64,000 nucleotides of DNA from an uncultured Muribaculaceae bacterium (GCA_944321705.1 CALUMG010000011.1:32103-96102); one strand, 5' to 3'. Shown: positions 8,244-17,578, numbered from the stretch's first letter. Numbers and translations are program-made. The notes: generated from the letters alone by a model not told the origin.

Positions 8244-9362
8244 ATGGTTTTTCTTGATTTAAAAACAGTGAACCGTCCTTTTGAGGACGAGCTTGTGGAA
8301 GCTGCAACGCGTGTAATACGTTCGGGGCGTTACATATTGGGAGAAAATGTCAGACAATTTGAATCGGAGTTGGCGGAATTTTGCGAGGTGTCAAATGTGG
8401 TTGCGGTAAGCAATGGGCTCGACGCGTTACGCCTTATATTAAGGGCTTACATCGAATTGTGTACAATGAAGCCTGGTGACGAGATAATTGTTCCTGCTGA
8501 TACCTATATTGCTTCGGTTTTGGCTATATCCGATAATGATTTAGTGCCTGTTTTCGTGGATCCCGATTTGTTGACAATGAATTTGGATACATCAATCGTC
8601 GAGCAGCATATAACTAAACACACGCGTGGCATAATGCCTGTCCATTTGTACGGTACGCCTTGTTGGGATAGTAAATTGAGAGACCTTGCATTGCGCTATG
8701 ATTTGAAAATTATCGAGGATAATGCCCAGGCGATAGGTGCTCGTGCTTCCGTTCCTGGATTGAACGGAACATTCACGACTGGTTCGTTGGGGCATGCAGG
8801 CGGAATAAGTTTTTATCCTACTAAAAATCTCGGAGCACTTGGTGATGCAGGTGCGGTGACTACTAATGACAAGGCGTTGGCCGACGCGGTGAGGGCTTTG
8901 GCTAATTATGGTTCAGACCGTCGTTACCATAACATATATCGTGGATGGAATTGTCGCATGGATGAAATACAAGCGGCAATGTTGAGGGTGAAATTGAAAT
9001 ATGTCAGACAAGAAAATGAACGCAGGGCAAAAATAGTAGAAACATATAATTCTAATATTTATAATAAGAAGATCACGAAGCCTGCCATATTCCACGACAT
9101 GACGCAAGTGTGGCACCAATATGTGCTGCGCGTTGAAAACAGGGACGCGTTTAGGGCTTATATGGATGAAAACGGCATAGGCACTGATGTGTTGTATGCA
9201 ACTCCTCCTCACTTGCAACCTTGTTATGTGAAATATAAGACGAAGCAGTTGCCTAATACGATGTCGATTGCCAACAAGGTTGTATGCCTGCCTATATCTT
9301 CGGCCGTAACCGAATCAATAGCAGTTGAAATAAGTGAAATTGTCAATAATTTTCAAGGCTGA
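8244..9362 (+). CDS. DegT/DnrJ/EryC1-family PLP-dependent sugar aminotransferase
   Basis: A 372-residue aminotransferase of the family that adds an amino group to nucleotide-linked keto-sugars, for lipopolysaccharide, capsule or glycan building blocks. Key features: VVAVSNGLDALRLIL (cofactor phosphate binding), IEDNAQAIGA (cofactor-contacting Asp), and FYPTKNLGALGDAGAV with the Schiff-base lysine in the TKN context. The C-terminal part carries NCRMDEIQAAMLRVKL, as in the FdtB/QdtB-like subgroup. The ATG at 8244 is preferred; the frame extends upstream only to a TTG at 8223. A TATCTTTG box at 8133-8140 could be its -7 element, but no good -33 is present. No sugar-nucleotide genes flank it, so the substrate is unknown. 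Confidence 0.9.
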   Translation: MVFLDLKTVNRPFEDELVEAATRVIRSGRYILGENVRQFESELAEFCEVSNVVAVSNGLDALRLILRAYIELCTMKPGDEIIVPADTYIASVLAISDNDLVPVFVDPDLLTMNLDTSIVEQHITKHTRGIMPVHLYGTPCWDSKLRDLALRYDLKIIEDNAQAIGARASVPGLNGTFTTGSLGHAGGISFYPTKNLGALGDAGAVTTNDKALADAVRALANYGSDRRYHNIYRGWNCRMDEIQAAMLRVKLKYVRQENERRAKIVETYNSNIYNKKITKPAIFHDMTQVWHQYVLRVENRDAFRAYMDENGIGTDVLYATPPHLQPCYVKYKTKQLPNTMSIANKVVCLPISSAVTESIAVEISEIVNNFQG

Positions 9363-9428
9363 AAGTGCAAAATAGTTTCATGGCTGATGATGTTTGATTT
9401 TTGGATAGTTGAAAGATTTTGAATATTG

Positions 9429-9456
9429 GTCCGGTAATTTTTTGCCGGACTTTTTT
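9429..9456 (+). terminator. Terminator of the aminotransferase gene
   Basis: GTCCGGTAA (9429-9437) pairs with TTGCCGGAC (9442-9450), with one G-T pair and a 4-nt loop, followed by six T. A classical intrinsic terminator 67 bases after the stop codon. Confidence 0.9.
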
Positions 9457-9523
9457 ATTTCCACATGTCAAGTATAGAGTGGCTTGATGGAATCTGTAAT
9501 TGAGTAGGCATATGTATAAAAAT

Positions 9524-9558
9524 AAAAAAATACTTGTCATCACGACAAATATTTTTTT
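9524..9558 (-). terminator. Terminator of the histidine phosphatase gene
   Basis: A 15-bp inverted repeat (9524-9538 with 9544-9558) with one C/A mismatch on the plus strand that becomes a G-U pair on the minus strand. A- and T-runs of seven flank it. It lies 105 bases past the minus-strand stop codon. With the preceding terminator it accounts for the 300-base convergent gap 9363-9662, where I see no gene. Confidence 0.75.
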
Positions 9559-9662
9559 ACCTTAAATCTAATACCATGAAAAACTGGTACAAAGTTACAA
9601 ATAGATTTTTAATTTGCAAAACCATTGCAACTTTTTGCAGTGTATATAACAATGTTTAACAT

Positions 9663-10904
9663 TTAATCTAATGTAAGGATGAAATTTAACAGGTATTCAC
9701 GCAGAATATACCATGGAACATAAATGTCATCGTGACCTGGAATAAGTGCTACCGGGTGTTCGTTCAGTTCGGTGCGGACATATACATTGCCATTATCGGA
9801 TCTGAAAAATATGAATTGTAGATTGGCCGCCATAGGAACTACTTCGAAATCACGCCAATTGTATTCCACTTGGTCAAAGTAATGGGTCAAATAGTAGCAA
9901 CTTTTCATTTGGATTAGAGAAAGAAGTGGCATAAGGGTTTCGGCATGGGCAAAGCGCAGATTGGCTGCAACAATGCGCTTGCCTTCTACTACTCTGTCGG
10001 CAGCAGCAACGATGTCTTCTATCAATGGAATTGCAATTTGTGCCGGTGCTGTCGATATTGTCGTGGCCGTGCGTTGCAAATATTGGCGTAGATTGAATAT
10101 GGACCACAATTTGCGATACTCTTCCAGAGACATGTAAGGAGTGTAGTCGAAATTTTCTCCCATGGCTTCCATTCCTGCCACCAAGTAGTAAACGTTGATG
10201 GCCAATTCGCGCAAAGCCGTATCGTCGAGTCCTGAATTTGTGCCGACAAGTCGACGAGCTACGTCTATGGGACATGTTGATTCATAGAATGCGTCATAAA
10301 CTTTTTTCCAGTCGTTTTGGCTTCGGAACAAAATGTATCTTTCATCAGAGTCAAACGGTCTTAACAGTGGAGAATATTTTTTGCCTTCTGATGTTGAAAC
10401 AGACACTTCGGACGATGCCATTGTGAGTTGATGGGTGAATGAATACATGCTCATGACAGCTCGAGGAGAATAAGTCGATATGGCTTCCACTGTGCCACCG
10501 TTGAAGATGATTGGATAATTTTCATACATCCTTTTGGCTATGCCTCGTTGTTCAGCCATGCCAAGAGAATCAAGTTCGCCCCATTTTCCGTCGCATATTT
10601 CTATTATTTTGTTTGTTTCGGCAAGGAAACGTTTTCCTAATTTTGTCAATGATGTGGTCGTATCTACTTGCGTTAGATATGATTTGACAAGTAATGCTGA
10701 TGCTGCTGAAGCAGGATAACGAGAACCATGACGCCCTACATGACTTATGTAAAACGGTTTCAATGAGTCGGGGTATTCGACAATTGTGTTTTCTGGCACG
10801 GGATATGGCATAAGGCTGCCTTGGCATTGTTGCGCAGTAATATCATCGGCGATTGATGTCGCGAATGTGAAAAAAGCAAATACAAATAATATTAATTTGT
10901 TCAT
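9663..10904 (-). CDS. Secreted histidine-type phosphatase, MINPP/phytase-like
   Basis: A 413-residue enzyme with an N-terminal signal peptide (about residues 1-20, ending near SIADD). It belongs to clade 2 of the histidine phosphatase superfamily. The catalytic RHGSRYP motif is at residues 58-64, with the nucleophile His59. The distal motif is HAE (320-322), the form seen in multiple inositol-polyphosphate phosphatases, rather than the HD of classic acid phosphatases. By family it probably removes phosphate from inositol phosphates such as dietary phytate in the periplasm or outside the cell; this substrate is inferred. It is transcribed divergently from a small TPR gene. Confidence 0.88.
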   Translation of the reverse strand: MNKLILFVFAFFTFATSIADDITAQQCQGSLMPYPVPENTIVEYPDSLKPFYISHVGRHGSRYPASAASALLVKSYLTQVDTTTSLTKLGKRFLAETNKIIEICDGKWGELDSLGMAEQRGIAKRMYENYPIIFNGGTVEAISTYSPRAVMSMYSFTHQLTMASSEVSVSTSEGKKYSPLLRPFDSDERYILFRSQNDWKKVYDAFYESTCPIDVARRLVGTNSGLDDTALRELAINVYYLVAGMEAMGENFDYTPYMSLEEYRKLWSIFNLRQYLQRTATTISTAPAQIAIPLIEDIVAAADRVVEGKRIVAANLRFAHAETLMPLLSLIQMKSCYYLTHYFDQVEYNWRDFEVVPMAANLQFIFFRSDNGNVYVRTELNEHPVALIPGHDDIYVPWYILREYLLNFILTLD

Positions 10905-10956
10905 ATACGTTATATACTAATACAATAATAACGATACAATCATCATAAAAATTATA

Positions 10957-11232
10957 ATGGACCAGCATTTAATAAACATAAAAAAATTAATTTCCGAAGG
11001 AGATGTCAAGACGGCCTTGTCGTTACTTGACGAGTATTTGAATGCAAATCCTGCTGATGACGAGGCTTTCTTTTTAAGAGGCAATGCATTCAGTAAAATA
11101 GGTGATTGGCAAAATGCAATCAATAATTATTGCGAGGCATCCAGCTTGAATCCGAATAGTCCTGCTACAGAAGCATGTAAGCAAATAAATGAAATTTTGA
11201 ATTTCTATAATCATGATTTATACAATCCATAA
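10957..11232 (+). CDS. Small TPR-repeat protein
   Basis: A 91-residue protein made almost wholly of two TPR motifs, DVKTALSLLDEYLNANPADD and EAFFLRGNAFSKIGDWQNAI, with a short tail. No signal peptide, so cytoplasmic. Small double-TPR proteins of this kind recur in Bacteroidales, but I know no assigned role. It is divergent from the phosphatase gene (52 bases apart) and lies 106 bases before the DHH phosphoesterase gene, which has its own candidate promoter. Confidence 0.8.
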   Translation: MDQHLINIKKLISEGDVKTALSLLDEYLNANPADDEAFFLRGNAFSKIGDWQNAINNYCEASSLNPNSPATEACKQINEILNFYNHDLYNP

Positions 11233-11289
11233 AAAACGTTATTCGGTCTTTGTGTGCAGGCTAATTGTCCCAATGCCATAATATGTAAT

Positions 11290-11320
11290 TTTCTGTATTC
11301 CATATTTTATTGTATTTTTG
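11290..11320 (+). promoter_or_regulatory. Candidate promoter of the DHH phosphoesterase gene
   Basis: TTTC (11290-11293, one mismatch to TTTG), a 19-base spacer, and TATTTTTG (11313-11320). It would give a very short leader before the ATG at 11339. Confidence 0.55.
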
Positions 11321-11338
11321 TCGAATAAATAAGGTCAA

Positions 11339-12370
11339 ATGATAAATCGAATACTTACCGACGAACAAATAATCAGACTCAAATATCTTATTGAGCGGCA
11401 TAATAACATAATCCTTACATGTCATTTGTCGCCCGATGGTGATGCCGTAGGATCAACATTAGGCATGAAGCACATGCTTGAAACGATGAACAAGACAGTG
11501 CATGTTATCGTTCCCGACATGATTCCACGCACTTTGTTATTCCTTCCGGGAGCAAAAGACATAATAGCTTATTCAAAACTTCCCGATGTCGCGGACAGAT
11601 TGATTGATAATGCACAGCTTATCATTTGTCTTGATTTCAATACACCTAAGAGACTTGATAATCTTGCACCGTCGATAGTAAATTCAAAGGCAAAAAAAAT
11701 ACTTATCGATCATCATATAGGTGAAGAGGAATTTTGCGACTTGACGATTTCTTATCCTAAAATGTCGTCTACTTGCGAACTGGTATTCAGGGCATTCATG
11801 GGGATGAATTGGTTGCAATCGATAAACAAAAAATGTGCAGAATGTCTTTATGCAGGCATGATGACCGATACTGGCAATTTCTCTTATAATTCAAATGATG
11901 CCGATCTTTACAGTATCATATCAATTTTGGTAAAGAAAGGAATCAACAAGGACCGCATCTACACGCTTGCCATAAACACAAGTTCGGTAGACCGTTTGCG
12001 CTTGATAGGATATTCGCTCGATCAAAAGATGGAAGTTTATCCCGAATGTGGAGCGGCATTGATAATATTGACTCGTGAAGAACTCGAACGATATAATTAC
12101 AAAAAAGGAGATACGGAAAGTCTCGTCAACATGCCGTTGCAAATTCCTGAAGTATACTGGTCGGTTTTTATGCGAGAAGATGCCGAGTATGTCAAAATAT
12201 CGATACGTTCACAAGGCGAATTTGCAGTTAACACCATTTGTGAACAATATTTTAACGGTGGTGGTCATAAAAATGCAGCAGGAGGTGAATTTTACGGCAC
12301 TGTCGATGAAGCCAAAGCTGTATTTCTTTCAATAGTGGAAAAAATAAAAGGAGACAAGGACGGTTTGTAA
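11339..12370 (+). CDS. DHH-family phosphoesterase, NrnA-like (oligoribonuclease/pAp phosphatase)
   Basis: A 343-residue Mn-dependent phosphoesterase. Motifs in order: LSPDGDAVGS (metal-binding Asp residues, about residue 27-37), a central conserved Asp (LDFNTPKR), the family-naming LIDHHIG, and in the C-terminal DHHA1 domain the substrate-binding GGGHKNAAGG. NrnA proteins degrade 2-5 nt RNA to mononucleotides and dephosphorylate 3'-phosphoadenosine 5'-phosphate. That role is inferred from family membership. It lacks an N-terminal signal and is followed after 50 bases by a DUF4827 lipoprotein gene. Confidence 0.9.
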   Translation: MINRILTDEQIIRLKYLIERHNNIILTCHLSPDGDAVGSTLGMKHMLETMNKTVHVIVPDMIPRTLLFLPGAKDIIAYSKLPDVADRLIDNAQLIICLDFNTPKRLDNLAPSIVNSKAKKILIDHHIGEEEFCDLTISYPKMSSTCELVFRAFMGMNWLQSINKKCAECLYAGMMTDTGNFSYNSNDADLYSIISILVKKGINKDRIYTLAINTSSVDRLRLIGYSLDQKMEVYPECGAALIILTREELERYNYKKGDTESLVNMPLQIPEVYWSVFMREDAEYVKISIRSQGEFAVNTICEQYFNGGGHKNAAGGEFYGTVDEAKAVFLSIVEKIKGDKDGL

Positions 12371-12420
12371 TAATGATATTGTATAACACAAAACAAACAT
12401 AAATACATTGTTTTAATGAT

Positions 12421-13002
12421 ATGAAAATTAATGTTTTTTTTCATTTGATTTCTGCCATGGCGGCATTGTGCGTGACAATGGGCTTGTATTCGTGCGACGA
12501 TAATAAAAGTTACGCTGAATTGCTCGATGACGAGCGTGTTGCTGTGAATAAATATCTTGCCACCCAGCGAGTGGAAAATGAGATTCCTGCCGATACGGTA
12601 TTTGAAGTCGGTGAAGATGCTCCATATTATCGCTTAGAGCCGGAAGGCAACGTGTATATGCAGGTCCTTAAAGCCGGGAGTCGTGACAACATGGCTGAGA
12701 CAGGTGACAAGATTTATATACGATACATGCGTAGTGACTTGTTATATTGGTATAATTACGGTGCATCTTATATTGAAGGAAATGGAAACAATATGGCATC
12801 TGATCCGCGATATTTCATTTTTGAAGATTACAGCGTGTCATCGAGCTATGAACTTGGTTATGGAATACAATTGCCTCTTGAATACATTGGAATAGATTCT
12901 GAGGTAAACATAATAATAAAATCCCAATATGGATTTTCAAGTGAGATTTCTTATGTAAATCCTTGGATTTACAATGTAAGATATTTTAAAAGCGTTCTAT
13001 AA
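12421..13002 (+). CDS. DUF4827-family lipoprotein
   Basis: A 193-residue protein with a signal peptide and lipobox (MGLYSC, Cys about residue 25), so probably a membrane-anchored periplasmic lipoprotein. The body (DDERVAVNKYLATQRV, then AETGDKIYIRYMRSDLLYW) resembles DUF4827, a Bacteroidetes family with a fold related to FKBP peptidyl-prolyl isomerases. Whether it retains isomerase activity cannot be judged here. It lies between the DHH phosphoesterase gene and glmM (38-base gap), all on the plus strand. Confidence 0.8.
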   Translation: MKINVFFHLISAMAALCVTMGLYSCDDNKSYAELLDDERVAVNKYLATQRVENEIPADTVFEVGEDAPYYRLEPEGNVYMQVLKAGSRDNMAETGDKIYIRYMRSDLLYWYNYGASYIEGNGNNMASDPRYFIFEDYSVSSSYELGYGIQLPLEYIGIDSEVNIIIKSQYGFSSEISYVNPWIYNVRYFKSVL

Positions 13003-13040
13003 AACAATTATACATATACAACCTAAAAACAAAAAACACC

Positions 13041-14432
13041 ATGTCGCTGATAAAGTCTATTTCAGGAATCAGAGGTACGATAGGCGGACAAGCCGGTAAC
13101 GGCCTTACTCCGCTTGATATCGTAAAATTCACATCGGCTTATGCTACTTTCATAAGACGTACTACAACAAAAAAATCAAATATCATCGTAGTGGGACGTG
13201 ACGCTCGGTTATCGGGCAAAATGGTCAATGCCATTGTCGTAAATACTCTTGTCGGAATGGGATTTGACGTCGTAGACATAGACATGGCTACGACTCCTAC
13301 GACCGAACTTGCAGTGACAGGAGAAAATGCTTGCGGAGGAATCATCATCACGGCTTCACATAATCCCAAGCAATGGAATGCGCTGAAGTTGTTGAATGAA
13401 AATGGTGAATTCTTGAATGATGCACAAGGCAAGGAAGTCCTTGCGATTGCCGAAAAAGAGGATTTTGACTATGCCTGTATAGATGAACTTGGAAAAGTGT
13501 ATGTAAACACTACTTACATGCGACGTCACATTGATAGCGTGCTCGCACTTGATCTCGTAGATGTCGATGCCATTCGCAAGGCTAATTTCACGGTCGCTGT
13601 TGATGCTGTGAATTCAATTGGCGGCGTGGTAATTCCAGAATTGTTGAAAAGACTTGGAGTTGAAAACATTATAAAGTTATATTGCGATCCAACCGGAAAT
13701 TTCGGACATACGCCAGAACCTATTCCGGAAAACTTGACCGACATTGCTTCATTGATGAAGACAGGAAAGGCCGATGTTGGATTCGTCGTGGATCCCGATG
13801 TAGATCGTCTTGCAATAATCATGGAAAATGGTGAATTCTTTGTAGAAGAATACACGCTTGTTTCTATTGCGGATTATGTTTTGTCGAAAACTCCTGGGGC
13901 AACTGTTTCTAATCTTTCTTCATCGCGAGCATTGAAAGATGTAACAGAAGCTCATGGCTGTACATATACTGCCGCTGCAGTGGGCGAAGTGAATGTGGTT
14001 ACTGAGATGAAACGCACTGGAGCCGTGATAGGAGGAGAAGGCAATGGCGGTGTGATATATCCGGCTTTGCATTATGGCCGTGATGCCCTTGTGGGCGTGG
14101 CTTTATTCCTTACTTTACTTGCAAAATCGGGCAAGAAGGTGAGTGAATTGAAAAAAGGATATCCTCAATACAGCATCGCCAAGAATAAAATAGAACTTAC
14201 ACCCGATATTGATGTAGATGCCATATTAAAAGCTGTCAAGGAAAAATATTCTTCGGAGAAAGTTACCGACATAGACGGAGTAAAAATAGATTTCAGTGAT
14301 TGCTGGGTGCATTTGCGTAAGAGCAATACCGAGCCGATTATTCGAATCTATTCCGAGGCAAACACTATGGAAAAAGCTGAGCAGCTTGGCAATGACATTA
14401 AAGGAATCATAACAAGTCTTGCAAAGAAATGA
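13041..14432 (+). CDS. glmM: Phosphoglucosamine mutase
   Basis: A 463-residue alpha-D-phosphohexomutase. The phosphoserine loop TASHNP is at 104-109 (Ser106). The metal loop is DPDVDRLAI, the sugar-binding loop GGEGNGGV, and the phosphate-binding loop RKSNTEPIIRIYSEA. GlmM converts glucosamine-6-phosphate to glucosamine-1-phosphate on the route to UDP-GlcNAc for peptidoglycan and lipopolysaccharide. Phosphomannomutase/phosphoglucomutase is the main alternative, since Bacteroidetes homologues are named either way. The start context MSLIKSISGIRGTIGG is typical of the GlmM-like group. Confidence 0.88.
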   Translation: MSLIKSISGIRGTIGGQAGNGLTPLDIVKFTSAYATFIRRTTTKKSNIIVVGRDARLSGKMVNAIVVNTLVGMGFDVVDIDMATTPTTELAVTGENACGGIIITASHNPKQWNALKLLNENGEFLNDAQGKEVLAIAEKEDFDYACIDELGKVYVNTTYMRRHIDSVLALDLVDVDAIRKANFTVAVDAVNSIGGVVIPELLKRLGVENIIKLYCDPTGNFGHTPEPIPENLTDIASLMKTGKADVGFVVDPDVDRLAIIMENGEFFVEEYTLVSIADYVLSKTPGATVSNLSSSRALKDVTEAHGCTYTAAAVGEVNVVTEMKRTGAVIGGEGNGGVIYPALHYGRDALVGVALFLTLLAKSGKKVSELKKGYPQYSIAKNKIELTPDIDVDAILKAVKEKYSSEKVTDIDGVKIDFSDCWVHLRKSNTEPIIRIYSEANTMEKAEQLGNDIKGIITSLAKK

Positions 14433-14474
14433 ACTAATACCTGCTTTAAACGGCAGAAAGTAAAATAAACGAGT

Positions 14475-14504
14475 GGAGACGGGTTATCAATATATCCCGT
14501 CTCC
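14475..14504 (+). terminator. Hairpin after glmM
   Basis: GGAGACGGG (14475-14483) pairs with CCCGTCTCC (14496-14504), a 9-bp GC-rich stem with a 12-nt loop. The following bases are AT-rich but have no long T-run. It may terminate glmM or act as an mRNA-stabilising hairpin before menB. Confidence 0.6.
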
Positions 14505-14544
14505 TAATTATAAATGAACAAATAATCATAAATTATTATATATT

Positions 14545-15369
14545 ATGGCTGCAAGAGAATGGAAAACGATAAAGGAGTATACCGATATTTTGTTCCAGCA
14601 ATATAAAGGTATTGCAAAAATCACGATAAACCGTCCGAACGTTTATAATGCATTCAGGCCGTTGACCAATAGTGAGATGCTTGATGCTATGGCTATATGC
14701 CGAGAAAGGCAAGATATAGGCGTGATTATTCTAACGGGTATAGGAGATAAAGCCTTTTGTTCGGGAGGAGACCAAAATTACAAGACAAAAGGTGGCTATA
14801 AAGATGATGGGGGAGTGCCTCGTTTGAATGTGCTTGATTTACACAAAGCCATACGTTCAATACCCAAACCAGTCATTGCAATGGTCAATGGCTATGCGAT
14901 AGGTGGCGGAAATGTGTTGAATGTCGTGTGCGACTTGTCCATTGCATCCGAAAATGCACGATTTGGACAAACAGGTCCTAAGGTGGGTAGCTTTGACGGA
15001 GGTTTTGGCTCTTCTTATCTTGCGAGGTGCGTAGGCCAAAAGAAAGCTCGTGAAATATGGTTTTTATGCCGACAATATACAGCTCAAGAAGCTGAGGCTA
15101 TGGGACTTGTCAACAAAGTAGTGCCGTTTGATAAGTTGGAAGATGAAACAGTAGAATGGTGTGAAACCATATTAAAGCGCAGTCCTATGGCTATACGCAT
15201 GATAAAGAGGTCATTAAATGCAGAACTTGACGGAGAACATGGCTTAATGGAACTTGCTGGAGATGCAACACTCATGTATTACTTGATGGAAGAAGCTCAA
15301 GAAGGAAAAAATGCTTTCCTTGAAAAGCGAGACCCTAATTTTGACCAATTCCCTAAATTCCCAGGTTGA
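14545..15369 (+). CDS. menB: 1,4-dihydroxy-2-naphthoyl-CoA synthase
   Basis: A 274-residue crotonase-fold enzyme that closes the second ring of the menaquinone head group from o-succinylbenzoyl-CoA. Motifs: [17 protein letters not shown], the oxyanion-hole segments AFCSGGDQ and [36 protein letters not shown], and a C-terminal EKRDPNF-QFPKFPG end that is diagnostic of MenB. It is first in menB-menC-menE, with the menC ATG 2 bases past its stop. The menaquinone is used in anaerobic respiration. Confidence 0.97.
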   Translation: MAAREWKTIKEYTDILFQQYKGIAKITINRPNVYNAFRPLTNSEMLDAMAICRERQDIGVIILTGIGDKAFCSGGDQNYKTKGGYKDDGGVPRLNVLDLHKAIRSIPKPVIAMVNGYAIGGGNVLNVVCDLSIASENARFGQTGPKVGSFDGGFGSSYLARCVGQKKAREIWFLCRQYTAQEAEAMGLVNKVVPFDKLEDETVEWCETILKRSPMAIRMIKRSLNAELDGEHGLMELAGDATLMYYLMEEAQEGKNAFLEKRDPNFDQFPKFPG

Positions 15370-15371
15370 GC

Positions 15372-16427
15372 ATGAAAGCAGCATACGCAAAATATTCATT
15401 ACATTTCATAAAACCAGGAGGTACCTCTCGGGGTGTGTTGACGCAAAAGGATACCTACTTCTTAAAAATATGGGACGAGGAAACTCCAGGAGTCTTTGGT
15501 ATAGGAGAGTGTGCATTGTTTAAAGGGTTGTCGGCCGAGGATGACGATACATATGAAGAAAAATTGAAAGAGTTGTGTCGTAATATTTCGCATGATGAAG
15601 GAACTGACTTGACAGGATATTCTTCTATCTTGTTTGGATTTGAGACGGCAATTCTTGATTATTCCAATGGAGGCTGCAGAATTGTTTTCCAGTCTCCTTT
15701 TGCTGAAGGGAATGAGTCGATACCAATAAACGGCCTTGTGTGGATGGGCACGCATGACGAAATGCAATCTCGCATTGAAGAGAAGATAAATGCAGGATTC
15801 AAGACCATTAAACTCAAGATAGGTGCAATTGACTTTGATTCGGAATTAAGTTTGATTAAAGGCATACGTGAACGTTTCCCTGCTGATGTCATTGAAATAA
15901 GGGTAGATGCCAATGGCGGCTTTTCTCCCGAGGATGTCATGCAACGACTTGAAGCACTGTCGCGATATTCGATTCATTCGATAGAACAACCTATAAAGCA
16001 AGGGCAATGGGAGGAGATGGCCAAAGTGTGCAGAAATTCACCGATACCTGTGGCTCTTGACGAGGAGTTGATTGGTATTTCCAACCCAATGTACATGATG
16101 GAGTTGCTTAGGACAGTACGACCCCAATATCTGGTATTGAAACCATCGTTGACCGGGAGCTTCAGCGGAGCTACCGAATGGTTGAAAATGGCAGCGCAAT
16201 TCAACATAGGAGGATGGATTACGTCGGCTCTTGAGTCGAATATAGGATTGAATGCATTGGCGCAATGGGTGTCTACTTTGCAACCACGCATACCACAAGG
16301 TCTGGGTACAGGCATGTTGTTTGACAACAATATACCATCACCGCTTGAACAGGTTGGCGACTCTTTAAAATTAAATCCTGGAGGGAAATGGGAAATTCCC
16401 GATTTTGATTGGATAACAGTTCAATAA
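15372..16427 (+). CDS. menC: o-Succinylbenzoate synthase
   Basis: A 351-residue member of the enolase superfamily that dehydrates SHCHC to o-succinylbenzoate. The catalytic lysines lie in TIKLKIGAI and YLVLKPSL. The Mg ligands are in EIRVDANGG, SIEQPI and VALDEELIG. I chose the ATG at 15372, 2 bases after the menB stop; the frame opens slightly earlier at a TTG inside menB. Coupling to menB is tight and menE follows 13 bases later. Confidence 0.94.
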   Translation: MKAAYAKYSLHFIKPGGTSRGVLTQKDTYFLKIWDEETPGVFGIGECALFKGLSAEDDDTYEEKLKELCRNISHDEGTDLTGYSSILFGFETAILDYSNGGCRIVFQSPFAEGNESIPINGLVWMGTHDEMQSRIEEKINAGFKTIKLKIGAIDFDSELSLIKGIRERFPADVIEIRVDANGGFSPEDVMQRLEALSRYSIHSIEQPIKQGQWEEMAKVCRNSPIPVALDEELIGISNPMYMMELLRTVRPQYLVLKPSLTGSFSGATEWLKMAAQFNIGGWITSALESNIGLNALAQWVSTLQPRIPQGLGTGMLFDNNIPSPLEQVGDSLKLNPGGKWEIPDFDWITVQ

Positions 16428-16440
16428 AAATCTATTTTTC

Positions 16441-17481
16441 ATGTTATTGACTGTTAATAACAAGTCGTGTTGCAATATAGCTGAGGTGCGTGCGTCGGCA
16501 TCTCGGCCATTTGCCGATTTTGTGGAAGAATATTTTAATGAAAAGGATTATGTCATAGCGCACACATCAGGGTCGACAGGTGAGCCAAAAGAAATTAGGT
16601 TGTCTAAAGCCGACATGAGAAGTTCGGCAAGGCTGACAAATTCCTTTTTCGGCATAAATAAGTGTTCGGTATTGTACTTGCCATTATCCCCGACATATAT
16701 TGCCGGTAAAATGATGATTGTAAGGGCAATAGAATCGGGCGCGTCGATATGTGAAGAAAAACCAACGAATGAACCTCTTTTGAATTATTCGGGAGCGAAA
16801 GTTGACCTGGCATCGTTTGTTCCTTCGCAGTTGGGATTCTTGATAAACAATCCGGGATTACTCGATAATATAAATGCAATGATTGTCGGTGGAGGGCAGT
16901 TGTCGCCTCGTGTGGAACACTGGCTTGCCGACAAGGGCGTAAATGCTTATAAGACTTATGGAATGACTGAAACGTGCAGTCATGTGGCTCTGTCCAAGGT
17001 CGCATCGGGTGAACCCAATCCGTTTACCGCAATAGGTGATGTTACGTTTGAGCTTGATAATCGTGGCTGTCTTGTAATTAACGCTCCGCAATTTTCAATG
17101 AAGCAACTTGTCACAAATGACATGGTTGATTTGCTTGATAATAGGAATTTTTATTGGCGTGGACGTTTCGATAATGTCATCAATTCGGGAGGAATCAAGA
17201 TTTTTCCTGAAGAAGTGGAGAAGAAATTATCAAAATTAATAACGCATTCACGATATTTCATAACTTCAAGACCTTCTGAGAAGTGGGGTGAAGAAGTCAT
17301 ATTGGCTTTAGAATATAAAAATTTGCCTGAAGGTAAAATCCTTGAAGGAGAAATTAAGCCCGCATTTATTGAACAAATGAAGTCAATACTTCCGGTTTAT
17401 TCAATTCCTCGACATTATGTGGCTGTTAAGAAATTTGCTGAAACGACTTCGGGAAAGGTAATTAGGAAAATAAAATCTTAA
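16441..17481 (+). CDS. menE: o-Succinylbenzoate-CoA ligase, short form
   Basis: An adenylate-forming ligase of 346 residues that activates o-succinylbenzoate to its CoA thioester. The phosphate-binding loop is HTSGSTGEPKEI, the A5 motif KTYGMTETCSHVAL, and the hinge/A8 region WRGRFDNVINSGGIKIFPEE. The C-terminal catalytic lysine is in TSGKVIRKI. It is clearly shorter than typical 450-500 residue MenE proteins, lacking N-terminal sequence; short forms are usual in Bacteroidetes. It is last in the men cluster. Confidence 0.93.
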   Translation: MLLTVNNKSCCNIAEVRASASRPFADFVEEYFNEKDYVIAHTSGSTGEPKEIRLSKADMRSSARLTNSFFGINKCSVLYLPLSPTYIAGKMMIVRAIESGASICEEKPTNEPLLNYSGAKVDLASFVPSQLGFLINNPGLLDNINAMIVGGGQLSPRVEHWLADKGVNAYKTYGMTETCSHVALSKVASGEPNPFTAIGDVTFELDNRGCLVINAPQFSMKQLVTNDMVDLLDNRNFYWRGRFDNVINSGGIKIFPEEVEKKLSKLITHSRYFITSRPSEKWGEEVILALEYKNLPEGKILEGEIKPAFIEQMKSILPVYSIPRHYVAVKKFAETTSGKVIRKIKS

Positions 17482-17578
17482 ATGTGCGGTAGGTTTAATA
17501 AGAAATAATTTTGAAAGCAATGATTGGATATATTAGTCAGCTAATTTTGATTTTTTTCTTTGGAAGCCGTTTTTGCAT

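Noticed and set aside
13139..13855. Antisense open frames opposite glmM
   Set aside because: They lie wholly within glmM on the other strand, have low-complexity Ser/Thr-rich translations and no start context.
16441..17481. menE as a truncated pseudogene
   Set aside because: It is short, but the P-loop, A5, hinge and C-terminal lysine motifs are all intact and short MenE forms are usual in this phylum.
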